Origin: an uncultured Acetatifactor sp.
Lineage (GTDB): Bacteria > Bacillota > Clostridia > Lachnospirales > Lachnospiraceae
DNA length: 31,928 bases
Assembly (NCBI GenBank): GCA_934402375.1
Contig: CAKRUB010000032.1
Location: forward strand, 1 to 31,928
Reading direction: 5' to 3'
Shown one piece after another: positions 7,758 to 15,907 of the stretch (its first letter is position 1; each line of letters opens with the position of its first letter). The notes below the pieces were generated by a model that saw only the letters and a program-made list of their open reading frames with translations, was not told the DNA's origin and did no database searches. The position numbers and the translations under genes are program-made.

Positions 7758-8514
7758 TTCTGCTTCGCAACCTCCATTCTGTCAGAATAAAGCCGTCGAT
7801 GTTATTGCCGGACACCGTATAGGGATGATCCCCGGAGATTTGCACGTCGGTCGCTTCGGCAGCAGGGAGGTAGCTGACCTGAATTTCCTTTGAGCCGCAT
7901 TGCAGCCGGTAGGGGTTGCTGCCATAGACATATTGCCGGATGAATTCGATATATTCCTCCAATGTCAGTCCGTTTTCCTTCATGATCTGCGCATGGGGGA
8001 TTCCTACATATCGGAAATGCCACGGTTCATGACCAATGCCCGTGACCGCCTCCTTTCCAGCGGGATAGCGCAGGATGAAGCCATAGTCTGCCGCCTTTTC
8101 CCGGAAGGTCTGGCAGATTCCCGTATAAGGGAATTCAGGACAGATAAAGTCGACATGCTCCTGCTTCAGACCAAGGTCGATTGCCAGTCCGGTCTGGTGC
8201 TCGCTGTGACCGGGAACGGCGACGTACTTTCTGGTAAATTCCAAACCGCTGTCACGCAGGGAGTCATCCCAGATCTTCTGCTGCTCCCGTAGGGGGCGGT
8301 AGCCGCTCACCGGGACGATCGAACGCCAGCCGTGGATTTCCCGCATCAACTGGTTCAGCAGGACGGCAGCGCTTCTGTCCAGCAGGATGTCAGGTACGGC
8401 ATCACAGGCGGGAATCAGGGTATTGGTCGGCTCTTCGGTTATGGCATACGCCGGATTGACAAGAATCAGGGCGCCTTTATGAATCATTTCTGTATTTAAG
8501 TCAATGTGTTTCAT
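7726..8514 (-). CDS. vanXY: VanXY/VanY-type D,D-peptidase (M15 metallopeptidase)
   Basis: This is a zinc peptidase of 262 residues. The metal motif GHSEHQTGLAIDLG gives ligands H106 and D113. GIGHEPWHF supplies the catalytic Glu (about E163) and third ligand H166, the SxHxxGxAxD plus ExxH pattern of VanX, VanY and VanXY. No signal peptide or N-terminal membrane anchor is seen, which fits a cytoplasmic VanXY enzyme that removes D-Ala-D-Ala dipeptide and/or trims D-Ala from precursors, rather than a membrane-bound VanY. About 75 residues after the catalytic core (from residue 185) are not assigned. It overlaps vanG by 4 bp (ATGA, 8511-8514) and vanT by 32 bp, so it is tightly coupled within the operon. 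Confidence 0.88.
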   Translation of the reverse strand: MKHIDLNTEMIHKGALILVNPAYAITEEPTNTLIPACDAVPDILLDRSAAVLLNQLMREIHGWRSIVPVSGYRPLREQQKIWDDSLRDSGLEFTRKYVAVPGHSEHQTGLAIDLGLKQEHVDFICPEFPYTGICQTFREKAADYGFILRYPAGKEAVTGIGHEPWHFRYVGIPHAQIMKENGLTLEEYIEFIRQYVYGSNPYRLQCGSKEIQVSYLPAAEATDVQISGDHPYTVSGNNIDGFILTEWRLRSRNAETKELRLA

Positions 8515-9575
8515 ATCTTTTTCTCCTCATCTATCGCATCCTCTATGATGCGGGTCAGAATTTCCGTGAAGGAATAGCCTGCCGCCTTCATCATGCCGGG
8601 GTAACGGCTGTGGGCGGTGAAGCCGGGAATGGTGTTTACTTCGTTGAAGACGATTTCCCCTTCCGGTGTCAGGAACAGATCAACTCTCGCAAAACCGTGG
8701 CAGCCGAGTGTCCGGTAGACAATCTTCGCCTTTTCCTTGATTTCAGCGGCCTTTTCAGAAGGGATGCGCGCAGGGACATGGATGGCAGAGGTTTTCAGCG
8801 TATATTTTTCAGTGAAATCAAAGAAGCCGCCGGAAAGCTCGATCTCGTCTACCTCCCCTGTGATCAGTTCGCGGCTGCCGAGCACGGCGCAGCCGACCTC
8901 AAAGCCCTCAATGTTTTCCTCGAGAATGACCTGATCGTCATACTGAAAGGCGAGTGCGACCGCCGGTTCCAGCTCATCGGGTGTGTTGACCTTGGTGACG
9001 CCGTAGGAGGAGCCTGCCTTGACGGGCTTTACATAGAGGGGATAGCCTGTCCGGGCGGCAAAGTGCCGGGCTGCTTCGACAGCATTTTCGGTTGTTTCCA
9101 GAACCTGAGCCTTCGGCACGCGGATGCCTGTGAGACTGACGAGGCGGTGTGCGCGATCCTTGTCCATGCAGAGCGCGGAGGCAAGTGTGCCGCAGCCTGC
9201 GAGGGGAAGCCCCGCCATTTCGATCAGGCCTTGCAGCGTGCCGTCTTCTCCGTTTCTGCCGTGCAGGATCGGAAGCGCGACATCAACGGGAATGCGGGTG
9301 ATGCCGGATTTATCAAAGACCAGCAGTGTCTTTTCCCCGCGATTCGGGGAGAGAACGGCGGGAGAGCAGTCCTCCTCATTTTCCCATGTGTCATTTAAAA
9401 TCTTTTCAGTATCACCGCTATAGAGATACCATGTTCCCTTCTTTGAGATACCTACCTTGACAGGGTTGAAGCGGGTCTGATCAAGATTCAGGATCGCCCC
9501 GGCTGCGGAAGAGAGAGATACGCTGTACTCGGAGGAGCAGCCCCCGAAGAAGATTAAGACATTTAATTTATCCAT
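8511..9575 (-). CDS. vanG: VanG-type D-alanine--D-serine ligase
   Basis: This is an ATP-grasp ligase of about 354 residues, the normal size for Ddl/Van ligases. It shows the N-terminal FFGGCSSEYSVS, the substrate serine loop KPVKAGSSYGV, the omega-loop region EKYTLKTSAIHVPARI typical of VanG rather than housekeeping Ddl, and the metal-binding end VFNEVNTIPGFT. It should join D-Ala to D-Ser, giving precursors with low vancomycin affinity. Assignment to D-Ser rather than D-Ala rests on the family resemblance and on vanT/vanXY next door. An in-frame ATG at 9590 exists, but GGAG nine bases before the ATG at 9575 favours the latter. It is first in the vanG-vanXY-vanT operon, behind a hairpin and direct repeats. 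Confidence 0.9.
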   Translation of the reverse strand: MDKLNVLIFFGGCSSEYSVSLSSAAGAILNLDQTRFNPVKVGISKKGTWYLYSGDTEKILNDTWENEEDCSPAVLSPNRGEKTLLVFDKSGITRIPVDVALPILHGRNGEDGTLQGLIEMAGLPLAGCGTLASALCMDKDRAHRLVSLTGIRVPKAQVLETTENAVEAARHFAARTGYPLYVKPVKAGSSYGVTKVNTPDELEPAVALAFQYDDQVILEENIEGFEVGCAVLGSRELITGEVDEIELSGGFFDFTEKYTLKTSAIHVPARIPSEKAAEIKEKAKIVYRTLGCHGFARVDLFLTPEGEIVFNEVNTIPGFTAHSRYPGMMKAAGYSFTEILTRIIEDAIDEEKKI

Positions 9576-9602
9576 GATGTTTTTCTCCATTCTTCGGACA
9601 AT

Positions 9603-9649
9603 AAAAACGTCCTGCCCGATACAGATAGTGTATCAGGACAAGACGTTTT
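9603..9649 (-). terminator. Hairpin with U-tract between vanS and vanG (terminator or attenuator)
   Basis: An 8-bp perfect outer stem (AAAACGTC at 9604-9611 with GACGTTTT at 9642-9649) continues into a longer inner stem ending in GATAC/GTATC. The inner C-A mismatches on the plus strand become G-U pairs in the minus-strand RNA, so the structure belongs to the van transcript. It ends in UUUUU about 30 bases before the vanG ATG. It may end the vanRS message or attenuate vanG. Confidence 0.72.
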
Positions 9650-9697
9650 ATCTTTTTCGCCTGTATTTCCGAAAGCCTAAGAAAACATGTGGAAAAA

Positions 9698-9714
9698 CTT
9701 ACAAATTTCTTACA
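9698..9714 (-). promoter_or_regulatory. Direct repeats upstream of vanG, probable VanR site
   Basis: On the minus strand TGTAAG occurs twice with an exact 11-base period (plus-strand CTTACA at 9698-9703 and 9709-9714), the layout OmpR-type regulators bind. The site lies immediately downstream of the vanS stop codon. A convincing -10 box is not visible, so the exact start of the vanG transcript is unclear. Confidence 0.5.
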
Positions 9715-9717
9715 TTG

Positions 9718-10869
9718 CTACAGGGGCAGCGTCACGGTAAAGGTAACGCTCTCCTGTTCGCTTGCCGCAGTGATGCTTCCGCCGTGCTGTTCGACGATCT
9801 CCTTGGAGATGGCAAGACCTAAGCCGGCACCGCCCGTTGCGGAGGAGCGGGAGGAATCCAGACGGAAGAACTGCTCAAAGATCCGCGCCAGCTTGTCCGG
9901 CGGGATGGTCTTTCCGTGGTTGCTGATCGTGATAATCACGTTCCGTGCAGTGTCAGATGGCTTCATACAGAGAGAAATCTCCGTGGAAGGATAGCTGTAA
10001 TTGACAGCATTCCGTATCAGATTGTCGAACACGCGCTCCAGCTTATCCGGGTCGCACAGCAGCTCTATGCCCGGCGCAATGTCGGTATGCCAGGTAAGAT
10101 TTTTCTCTGCTAAAATAGGAAGGAATTCGCTCGTGATCTGCTCCAGCATACGGCTCAGATGAATCCGCTCCTTCTCCAAGGTCAAAGCTGTCAGGTTGAA
10201 TCTTGTAATGTCAAAAAATTCATTGATCAGGTCCTCCAGACGGAGCGCCTTGTCGAGCGCAATGCCCGTGTAGCGGGCGCGGAATTCAGGGGAAAGGTCA
10301 GGCTCCTCCTGCAGCAGTGTCAGATAGCCGATCACGCTGGTAAGAGGAGTTTTCAGGTCGTGGGCGAGGTACACGACAAGATCATTCTTGCGCTGTTCAG
10401 CCTCCTTCGCCAGCAGGGCATTCCGCAAAGCCTGCTCGCGAACCAGATTCAGATTATCCTGAACGTTCTTCATCTCTGCAGACAGCCGGATAGGTGTATC
10501 TGTGGGCGTGGCAAGCGCTTCTGCAGCAGCCACGATTTCGTCCAGCTGCCGCAGCGGCTTGCACAGAAAATGCCATGTGATGAGCAGCCAGCCGACAATG
10601 CCGACAAGAGCCGCGACAATAGGCAGGGTCTCCCGTATGATCTGCGCTAACCAGAAGATGACACTGGAGTTATCGCCGGTGAGACGTCTGTAATAATAGT
10701 ATAAGTTAGTGCCAAGCAGGAAGAGTACAAAGCAGATGGCGGGGAACAGGATAATGGCAAAGGTGTATTGCAGCATCAGCTGCCGCGCTACCTGTCTGCC
10801 GTAATCCGTGCGGGGCGGCGTTGATTTTGAGACTTTTGTCTTTTTTAAGAAGGAATTTATTTTACTCAA
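9718..10869 (-). CDS. vanS: VanS-type sensor histidine kinase
   Basis: This is a membrane sensor kinase of 383 residues. Two membrane helices (about 34-57 and 83-101) flank a short external loop of only about 25 residues. They are followed by a linker, the H-box LAHDLKTPLTSVIGYL (His at about 170) and an HATPase domain with the N-box (FDNLIRNAVNYSYP), a G1-like loop and GGAGLGLAIS. The H-box and short loop closely resemble VanS proteins of VanG and related clusters. Its start overlaps vanR by 8 bases. It should phosphorylate the adjacent VanR in response to glycopeptide or the damage it causes; the inducer cannot be read from the sequence. Confidence 0.88.
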   Translation of the reverse strand: MSKINSFLKKTKVSKSTPPRTDYGRQVARQLMLQYTFAIILFPAICFVLFLLGTNLYYYYRRLTGDNSSVIFWLAQIIRETLPIVAALVGIVGWLLITWHFLCKPLRQLDEIVAAAEALATPTDTPIRLSAEMKNVQDNLNLVREQALRNALLAKEAEQRKNDLVVYLAHDLKTPLTSVIGYLTLLQEEPDLSPEFRARYTGIALDKALRLEDLINEFFDITRFNLTALTLEKERIHLSRMLEQITSEFLPILAEKNLTWHTDIAPGIELLCDPDKLERVFDNLIRNAVNYSYPSTEISLCMKPSDTARNVIITISNHGKTIPPDKLARIFEQFFRLDSSRSSATGGAGLGLAISKEIVEQHGGSITAASEQESVTFTVTLPL

Positions 10870-11551
10870 TGGTATAACCCACCCCCCAGACTGTTTTGAT
10901 ATATTTCGGTTTTCGTGCAGGCTCCATCAGCTTTTCCCTGAGTCTTGCGATGTGGGTCATGACGGTGTTGTTGCTGTCCAGATACGCTTCGCCCCAGACG
11001 GCGGCGAAAAGATCTTCCGAGGATACCACAGTTCCCTGATGCTCGCAGAGATGCCAGAGAATATTGAATTCAAGAGGTGTCAGAGCCAACTCCTTCCCGT
11101 TCAGGGTGCATTTATGACTGTTTTTGAAGATGGACAGACCGCGGATGGAGATTTCTCCGGCAGCAGGCGTCTCTGTGACATTATAGCGGGTGTAGCGCCG
11201 AAGCTGCGTCTTCACGCGGGCAACCAGCTCAAGTGGGTTGAAGGGCTTGGTGATGTAATCATCCGCGCCGAGGGTAAGACCGGTGATCTTATCCATATCT
11301 TCCACCTTTGCAGTCAGCATGATAATGGGAAAGAGATGCTTTTCCCGGATTTTCCGGCAGAGCGTGAAGCCGTCCATGTCGGGAAGCATCACGTCCAGAA
11401 TGGCAAGGGACAGCTCCTCCTGCTCCGTGCAGAGAAAGGCTTCCGAGGCGCTGTAAAATTTACGCACCTGAAAGCCTTCGTTTTGCAGATAAACCTCGAC
11501 GAGGTCTGCAATTTCCTTTTCATCATCGACAATTAATATTTTTTCGTTCAT
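10862..11551 (-). CDS. vanR: VanR-type OmpR-family response regulator
   Basis: This is a regulator of 229 residues: receiver domain with acidic pair DD (9-10), phospho-acceptor D53 in LAILDVMLPDMDGF, conserved T and K (MLTAK, ITKPF), then a winged-helix DNA-binding domain ending KYIKTVWGVGYTIE. The open frame runs further upstream to 11701, but the family start MNEKILIVDDE at 11551 has AAGGG six bases upstream and is clearly right. The upstream 50 codons overlap the preceding permease gene. Likely targets are the repeats at 9698-9714 before vanG. Confidence 0.92.
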   Translation of the reverse strand: MNEKILIVDDEKEIADLVEVYLQNEGFQVRKFYSASEAFLCTEQEELSLAILDVMLPDMDGFTLCRKIREKHLFPIIMLTAKVEDMDKITGLTLGADDYITKPFNPLELVARVKTQLRRYTRYNVTETPAAGEISIRGLSIFKNSHKCTLNGKELALTPLEFNILWHLCEHQGTVVSSEDLFAAVWGEAYLDSNNTVMTHIARLREKLMEPARKPKYIKTVWGVGYTIE

Positions 11552-11579
11552 AATAACCCTTCTCCCCTCACATACGCTT

Positions 11580-11608
11580 ATTCTACTTTGTGTAAGGGGA
11601 AAAGGCAA
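11580..11608 (-). promoter_or_regulatory. Probable vanRS promoter
   Basis: On the minus strand TTGCCT (11608-11603), a 17-base spacer and TAGAAT (11585-11580) lie 28 bases upstream of the vanR ATG, in the 64-base gap after the ABC permease. No terminator hairpin separates the permease from vanR, so readthrough from the ABC operon is also possible. Confidence 0.5.
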
Positions 11609-11615
11609 ATGAAAA

Positions 11616-12404
11616 TTAGTATTTGCGGCGGGCGTTTTTCTTGAGAGATATAAAGAGCAGGATGCCGGACACCGCTGCGAGGAGCAGGAACGACTGCACA
11701 AGCGCGCCGTACTGGTATGGTTCTCCCTCCCATACCGTCAGGAAATCCTTGTTGATGTAGGTGGTGGGCAGCATTCTGGATATGTGCTGAAGAGCGTTTG
11801 GCATATTGTCATAGGACAGTCCCATCATACCGCTGAGCATCATGAAAGCAAAGTAGAGCAGCATAACGACGCAGTAGGTTGCACCGAATTTCCGTATCAG
11901 GGTGGACAGTGCGTGCGCAAGGCAGAAGAAAATGATGCCCAGAACGATCATGCAGGTAAAGTAAATCACGATGCCAGAGAAAACAGGGGCTTCAATGTCC
12001 AGAAAAACAAAGCCGACCACGAAATACAGAAGAAAAGCCGCCAGCATGAAAATAGCCTCAGAAATGGCGCGGTTGATGAGCGTCTCCTTAGCGGTGATGC
12101 CGAACAGATCCATCCGCTGCGGAATTCCCTTTTCAATCTCCTGTGCATTTGACACGGCATAGCCCATCAGGATCGTTGCCAGAGGAATCAGGCAGCCGAT
12201 GCCGAGAAAAATGGAAGAGGCTACTGCGCGTGCGAGGGCAGGATCATTGATTTCTCCGCCGGAAATTTTGGCAATCAGAACTGCCATGAAGATAGGCATA
12301 CCAACACCAAAGATATGGGTATAGGGGCTGCTTATGACGGTGCGAAGCTCAAAGCCAATCATGGATAATGAAATCAGTTTGCGTTTGTTTTTAGTTGTTT
12401 CCAT
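11616..12404 (-). CDS. ABC-2-type transporter permease
   Basis: This is a 262-residue polytopic membrane protein with about six predicted helices in the ABC-2 arrangement: a hydrophobic pair near residues 25-75, a helix pair around 105-165, and two C-terminal segments ending in a lysine/arginine-rich tail. It is the membrane partner of the ATPase encoded just upstream, whose 3' end it overlaps by 14 bases. The frame is open to 12428, but METTKNKRK at 12404 has GGAGG nine bases upstream and is the better start. Pairs like this next to a two-component system usually export or detoxify antimicrobial peptides or lipids; the substrate is not recognisable. Confidence 0.85.
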   Translation of the reverse strand: METTKNKRKLISLSMIGFELRTVISSPYTHIFGVGMPIFMAVLIAKISGGEINDPALARAVASSIFLGIGCLIPLATILMGYAVSNAQEIEKGIPQRMDLFGITAKETLINRAISEAIFMLAAFLLYFVVGFVFLDIEAPVFSGIVIYFTCMIVLGIIFFCLAHALSTLIRKFGATYCVVMLLYFAFMMLSGMMGLSYDNMPNALQHISRMLPTTYINKDFLTVWEGEPYQYGALVQSFLLLAAVSGILLFISLKKNARRKY

Positions 12405-13284
12405 TGAGAGTATCCTCCTTACCGGCATCTGCCTTTGCGTTTATATAGATCATTTCAATATCACTGTTGCTGCGCTTGTAGTTTACGTTGTTTTCGAGAA
12501 GCAGCGAGGTCAGCGCTTCTTCCACCTCACGGGTGTCGCACGAATATGCCAGCAGATGCTCCGGTGAAGCCAGCTGTCTGGAGCGGTAGGGCGTGAGAAG
12601 GCGGCGGTTTTCGTCCGTGTTGTCGAGAACAATGACAGCCCTGCCGCAGTATTTGCGGAATAATTCGTCCTTTCTGCCGAAAGCGATTACCTGACCCTTA
12701 TCCAGAATCAGCAGCTTATCCGCAAGCTGTTCCAGCTCCTCGTAATAGTGAGATACCACGCAGAGGCTAGCCTTTTTGCCGCGATACCATGCGACGAGCT
12801 TTTCCACCAGCTTCTGGCGCGTCTCGAAGTCCAGACCGGAGGTCACTTCGTCATAGAAGGTCAGAGGAGCATTCTGCATCATGACCATGATAATGGTAAA
12901 ACGCTGTTTCTGACCGCCGGAAAGGCTGTTGAACCGTTTGCGCAGACAGTCCTCAAATTCAAAATAGCGGATCAGCTCCTGCAGAGACGGATTCCTTTTG
13001 ATTTTTGTGTTTAAGATGGCTTCCATAATATAGCGCACGGGCATGGAATTTGTGTACTCGTTAAACTGCATATGCACAGCGGTGTCCTCAGGACGTAGCT
13101 CGGAGACAATGGAGCCATGGTAATTGACAAGACCGAGAATGCTTTTCAGCAGTGTGCTTTTTCCAGCGCCGTTGGAGCCGATAATGCCAATGCGGTCGCC
13201 CTCCTCGATGGACAATGGTTCTGTGATGGACAGGGCGGTGTCCTGTCCGTAGCGAACCGTGAGACTTTCAATGGTAAGTAACAT
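12391..13284 (-). CDS. ABC transporter ATP-binding protein
   Basis: This is a 297-residue ATPase. It shows Walker A GSNGAGKST at about 36-44, signature LSGGQKQR at about 121-128, Walker B with LTFYDEVTSGLD at about 141-152 and the H-loop in VVSHYYEE. About 80 residues after the ATPase core form an accessory C-terminal region of unknown role. Three ATG codons lie close together (13296, 13290, 13284). GAGG is correctly placed, six bases away, only for the last, so translation should start MLLTIESL. It forms an operon with the permease. Its promoter carries the same phased repeats as that of the two-component operon upstream. Confidence 0.9.
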   Translation of the reverse strand: MLLTIESLTVRYGQDTALSITEPLSIEEGDRIGIIGSNGAGKSTLLKSILGLVNYHGSIVSELRPEDTAVHMQFNEYTNSMPVRYIMEAILNTKIKRNPSLQELIRYFEFEDCLRKRFNSLSGGQKQRFTIIMVMMQNAPLTFYDEVTSGLDFETRQKLVEKLVAWYRGKKASLCVVSHYYEELEQLADKLLILDKGQVIAFGRKDELFRKYCGRAVIVLDNTDENRRLLTPYRSRQLASPEHLLAYSCDTREVEEALTSLLLENNVNYKRSNSDIEMIYINAKADAGKEDTLNGNN

Positions 13285-13374
13285 GGTCATCCTCATTTCT
13301 GCGCACAGCTTCCTATAGGATATGGTTCGTGCCGGGTGCGCTCGGACACGACCTCTTTTCCCTCTTGCAGGTCA

Positions 13375-13417
13375 AGAATAACATTCCGGTATGAATTTCG
13401 GATGAAGATGGAATGAA
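13375..13417 (-). promoter_or_regulatory. Phased ATGAA repeats and -10 box for the ABC operon
   Basis: Plus-strand ATGAA occurs at 13391-13395, 13402-13406 and 13413-13417, exactly 11 bases apart (TTCAT on the transcribed sense). TATTCT (13380-13375) follows after 10 bases as a -10 box. The repeats replace a -35 box, as in promoters activated by OmpR-family regulators. They begin just after the kinase stop codon. The same layout occurs at 15745-15776. Confidence 0.72.
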
Positions 13418-13421
13418 ACCT

Positions 13422-15014
13422 TTATGTGAATAGCAGATCGGCGTTTACATAGTCATCACCGTTCGTAAGCTCCAGCGAAAGCCCCAGTTTTTCCGCATAA
13501 TAGGAAGCAATGTAGAGTCCAAGCCCATGACCTCCGCCTGACTGTGCACCGCTGACAAAGGGATCGAATATATGCGGCAGGATGCTGTCGGGAATGGTTG
13601 TTCCGTAGTTGCGTATCCGCAGGCAGTTCCCGGAAAGTGTGATTTCGACATGACCGCCGGACGGTGTGTGGGTGACAGCGTTACCGAGCAGATTGTCCAG
13701 AATCTGTGTGAGAAGACTTTCATCGGAAGAGATCACGGGATCTGCGCCAAGACAGAGATTAAGCCGGATACCCTTATCTGCCGCGGGAATCTGGAATGTG
13801 TTCAGACGCATCTGCAGCAGCTCGGCAACAGATACGGGCTGTAGGGTAAGATTGTCCTCATGGCGGCTCAAATACAGCACATCCTCTACAATTTTCCGCA
13901 TGGAGAGCAGCTGGCTCTTGACCTGAGGCAGATACAGCGAAACATCTTTGTATTTTCCAATCTGGTTAATCATCCCATCCACCAAGAGCAGAGCAGCGGC
14001 AATCGGGGTTTTCAGCTGATGGGAGGAGGAGCGGAGGAAAAGCTCGCGTCGTTTATTCTCGTTTTCGAGAGCAGTATTTTTCTCCTTTAACTGTTGGTAT
14101 TGTTCCTCGAGGCGCGAGTAGAGCTCTTCCAGCGTGCGGGTAAGTTCGCCAATCTCGTCGGGGCGGTTATCTCCTGGAAGAACGGCTCCACGGACAAATG
14201 CTGGGGAGTTCTTCATAGAAGAGGTATGCTGCACTAATCGTTCCAGAGGAGTCACAATGCTTTTGGAATAAAATTGCGAAAAGAGTAAGACCATGAGCAG
14301 CACAACGGCGCCAATCATGGGCAGGCTTTCCAAAACAATAGGACGAATTTCCTCCATTTCGGATGTCACCATTGGCAAAATAGATATGACATAAGCGTCA
14401 GATGTGGAACTGATGGCAATATAAGAGACATAGCGCACGCTGGAATCATACACACCTGCCTCCAGGATGAAGAAGTCGTCGGAAATCGGGTGAAACACCA
14501 TAAAATTACCAAAATAAAAATTTTCTGCGGTAGCCGTAGAATGCACATCGATGGAAAAAGGGAGGGATGACATATCTGTCATGGATGCTCCGAGAACGGT
14601 TATAAGGCGTTCAGACATGGATGAAATGTCTTCTCGTGCCTGTTCAGAACTCAAGGAGGAGGTATCCTGGGATGCTGTCTTCAGATACTGTTGAAAAACC
14701 TTAAGGATCTCAAGAAGCTCGTCCGAGTTTGCCGTAACCGTGGCGGAATAGAACAGACCGGCAACGGAAATGCTTTCACCTTCAAAGGGAACTTTGAGAG
14801 ACAGACAGGCGGTCGGATTCTGAACGGTTATATTTTCGTAGGAGCCGTCCGTAAGGTAAGCCTCATGCTGTCTGCGGACGGAACGCAGACTCAGCTCATT
14901 GCTGTAATTGACATAGAGGGAGGGGAGCATATAGATAAAATAACCGACCAGAAAGCCGAGGAGCAGGATTGCCAGAATCAGGCTATAGATCAGGTTTTTC
15001 TTTCCGAGTTTCAT
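13422..15014 (-). CDS. Sensor histidine kinase with extracytoplasmic domain
   Basis: This is a membrane sensor of 530 residues. Membrane helix 1 lies at about 8-30, then an external sensing domain of about 200 residues that I cannot assign to a family, then helix 2 at about 229-248. A HAMP-like linker with coiled coil (about 250-325, RLEEQYQQLKEKNTALENEN) leads to the H-box SSSHQLKTPIAAALL (His at about 332). The ATPase domain has LDNLLGNAVTHTP and GGGHGLGLYIASYYAEKLG. Its start overlaps the regulator gene by 4 bases. It probably senses a cell-envelope-active compound handled by the ABC pair downstream; that is inferred from the shared promoter repeats. Confidence 0.9.
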   Translation of the reverse strand: MKLGKKNLIYSLILAILLLGFLVGYFIYMLPSLYVNYSNELSLRSVRRQHEAYLTDGSYENITVQNPTACLSLKVPFEGESISVAGLFYSATVTANSDELLEILKVFQQYLKTASQDTSSLSSEQAREDISSMSERLITVLGASMTDMSSLPFSIDVHSTATAENFYFGNFMVFHPISDDFFILEAGVYDSSVRYVSYIAISSTSDAYVISILPMVTSEMEEIRPIVLESLPMIGAVVLLMVLLFSQFYSKSIVTPLERLVQHTSSMKNSPAFVRGAVLPGDNRPDEIGELTRTLEELYSRLEEQYQQLKEKNTALENENKRRELFLRSSSHQLKTPIAAALLLVDGMINQIGKYKDVSLYLPQVKSQLLSMRKIVEDVLYLSRHEDNLTLQPVSVAELLQMRLNTFQIPAADKGIRLNLCLGADPVISSDESLLTQILDNLLGNAVTHTPSGGHVEITLSGNCLRIRNYGTTIPDSILPHIFDPFVSGAQSGGGHGLGLYIASYYAEKLGLSLELTNGDDYVNADLLFT

Positions 15015-15694
15015 TGCAGAGCCTCCTTGTCAAACTGGTAGCCGACACCGATCACAGTCTTGATACAGGGCACGGGCAGTTTTTTTCTCAGATTTTTAAC
15101 ATGTGCGTCAATGATGCGGTCATTCCCTATGTAGTCCTCGTTAAAAATGCGAAGAATGAGCTGTTCTCTGGTAAAAACACGTTCCGGCGACTGATATAGC
15201 GTATGCAGAAGCAGGTATTCACTCAGCGTGAGGGGCAGCTTCTCTCCGTGATAATAGGCACTGTAGGACTCCTCCTTCAGGGACAGACCGTTTTGGGAAG
15301 CTGTCGTGGAGGCGGGGTTTGAAGCGGTTCTTCGCAGAATGGTCTCCATGCGCTTGAGGAGAATAATAGGTGAGACCGGCTTGATAATATAGTCGTCCGC
15401 ATAGAGGTTGAATGCCTTTACCTGCGAGGTCTCATCTTCTAAGGCAGTCAGCATAATGACAGCGGTGTCAGGCGAATGCTGTTGAATAAACTGGAGCACG
15501 TCGAAGCCGCTCGCGCCGGGAACCATGATATCAAGAACTGCGATATGGAAGGTCTGCGTGCGGAGAAGTCCGATCGCTTGATCGCCGTCCGCCACGGCTG
15601 TGACCTGATAGCCCGACAGACTCATATATTCCGTCAGAACATCACGTATGGTAGGTTCATCCTCCAGAAACAGAACTGAATAAGAGTTATTCAT
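15011..15694 (-). CDS. OmpR-family response regulator of the ABC-linked two-component system
   Basis: This is a 227-residue protein with a receiver domain (acidic pair E11/D12, phospho-acceptor D55 in VLDIMVPGASGF, LTA and IIKPVSP) and a winged-helix output domain ending CIKTVIGVGYQFDKE. Two regulators of this family lie elsewhere in the window (10862-11551 and 17420-18112); this one departs from them with F and G around the phosphorylation site (GASGF). It overlaps its kinase by 4 bases. Its own promoter and that of the ABC operon share the 11-base phased repeats, so it most likely activates both. Confidence 0.9.
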   Translation of the reverse strand: MNNSYSVLFLEDEPTIRDVLTEYMSLSGYQVTAVADGDQAIGLLRTQTFHIAVLDIMVPGASGFDVLQFIQQHSPDTAVIMLTALEDETSQVKAFNLYADDYIIKPVSPIILLKRMETILRRTASNPASTTASQNGLSLKEESYSAYYHGEKLPLTLSEYLLLHTLYQSPERVFTREQLILRIFNEDYIGNDRIIDAHVKNLRKKLPVPCIKTVIGVGYQFDKEALQ

Positions 15695-15744
15695 AACAGT
15701 GTTTGCCTCCGCATTCTTTCAAATTGGAAAATTCGTTTGTGTAG

Positions 15745-15776
15745 AGTATAGCATGGCGGTGTGAATTTGGGATGAA
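15745..15776 (-). promoter_or_regulatory. Phased repeats and -10 box for the two-component operon
   Basis: Plus-strand GTGAA (15761-15765) and ATGAA (15772-15776) have an 11-base period. TATACT (15750-15745, minus sense) follows after 10 bases. The block from the outer repeat through the -10 is nearly identical to 13375-13406, with a shared AAATTCA core between repeats, which indicates control by the same regulator. Confidence 0.72.
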
Positions 15777-15907
15777 GATATGTATTTTTAGATTTTTTTT
15801 AGGATAATATCCAGAGAAGTTTATAGAATTTTGTCAAAAATGTGTTAAAATTGAAACATGGTTTCAGAGTATGCACTGCGCCGACAAGCGCAGAAATGAG
15901 GTATGAG

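Noticed and set aside
8610..9398. 262-codon open frame antisense to vanG
   Set aside because: The antisense of a conserved ligase gene; no start signal and no recognisable domain.
10808..11536. 242-codon open frame on the plus strand over vanR
   Set aside because: Antisense shadow of a well-conserved response regulator with strong motifs on the other strand.
11552..11701. N-terminal extension of VanR by 50 codons
   Set aside because: It overlaps the ABC permease gene, and the family start MNEKILIVDD with a ribosome site is at 11551.
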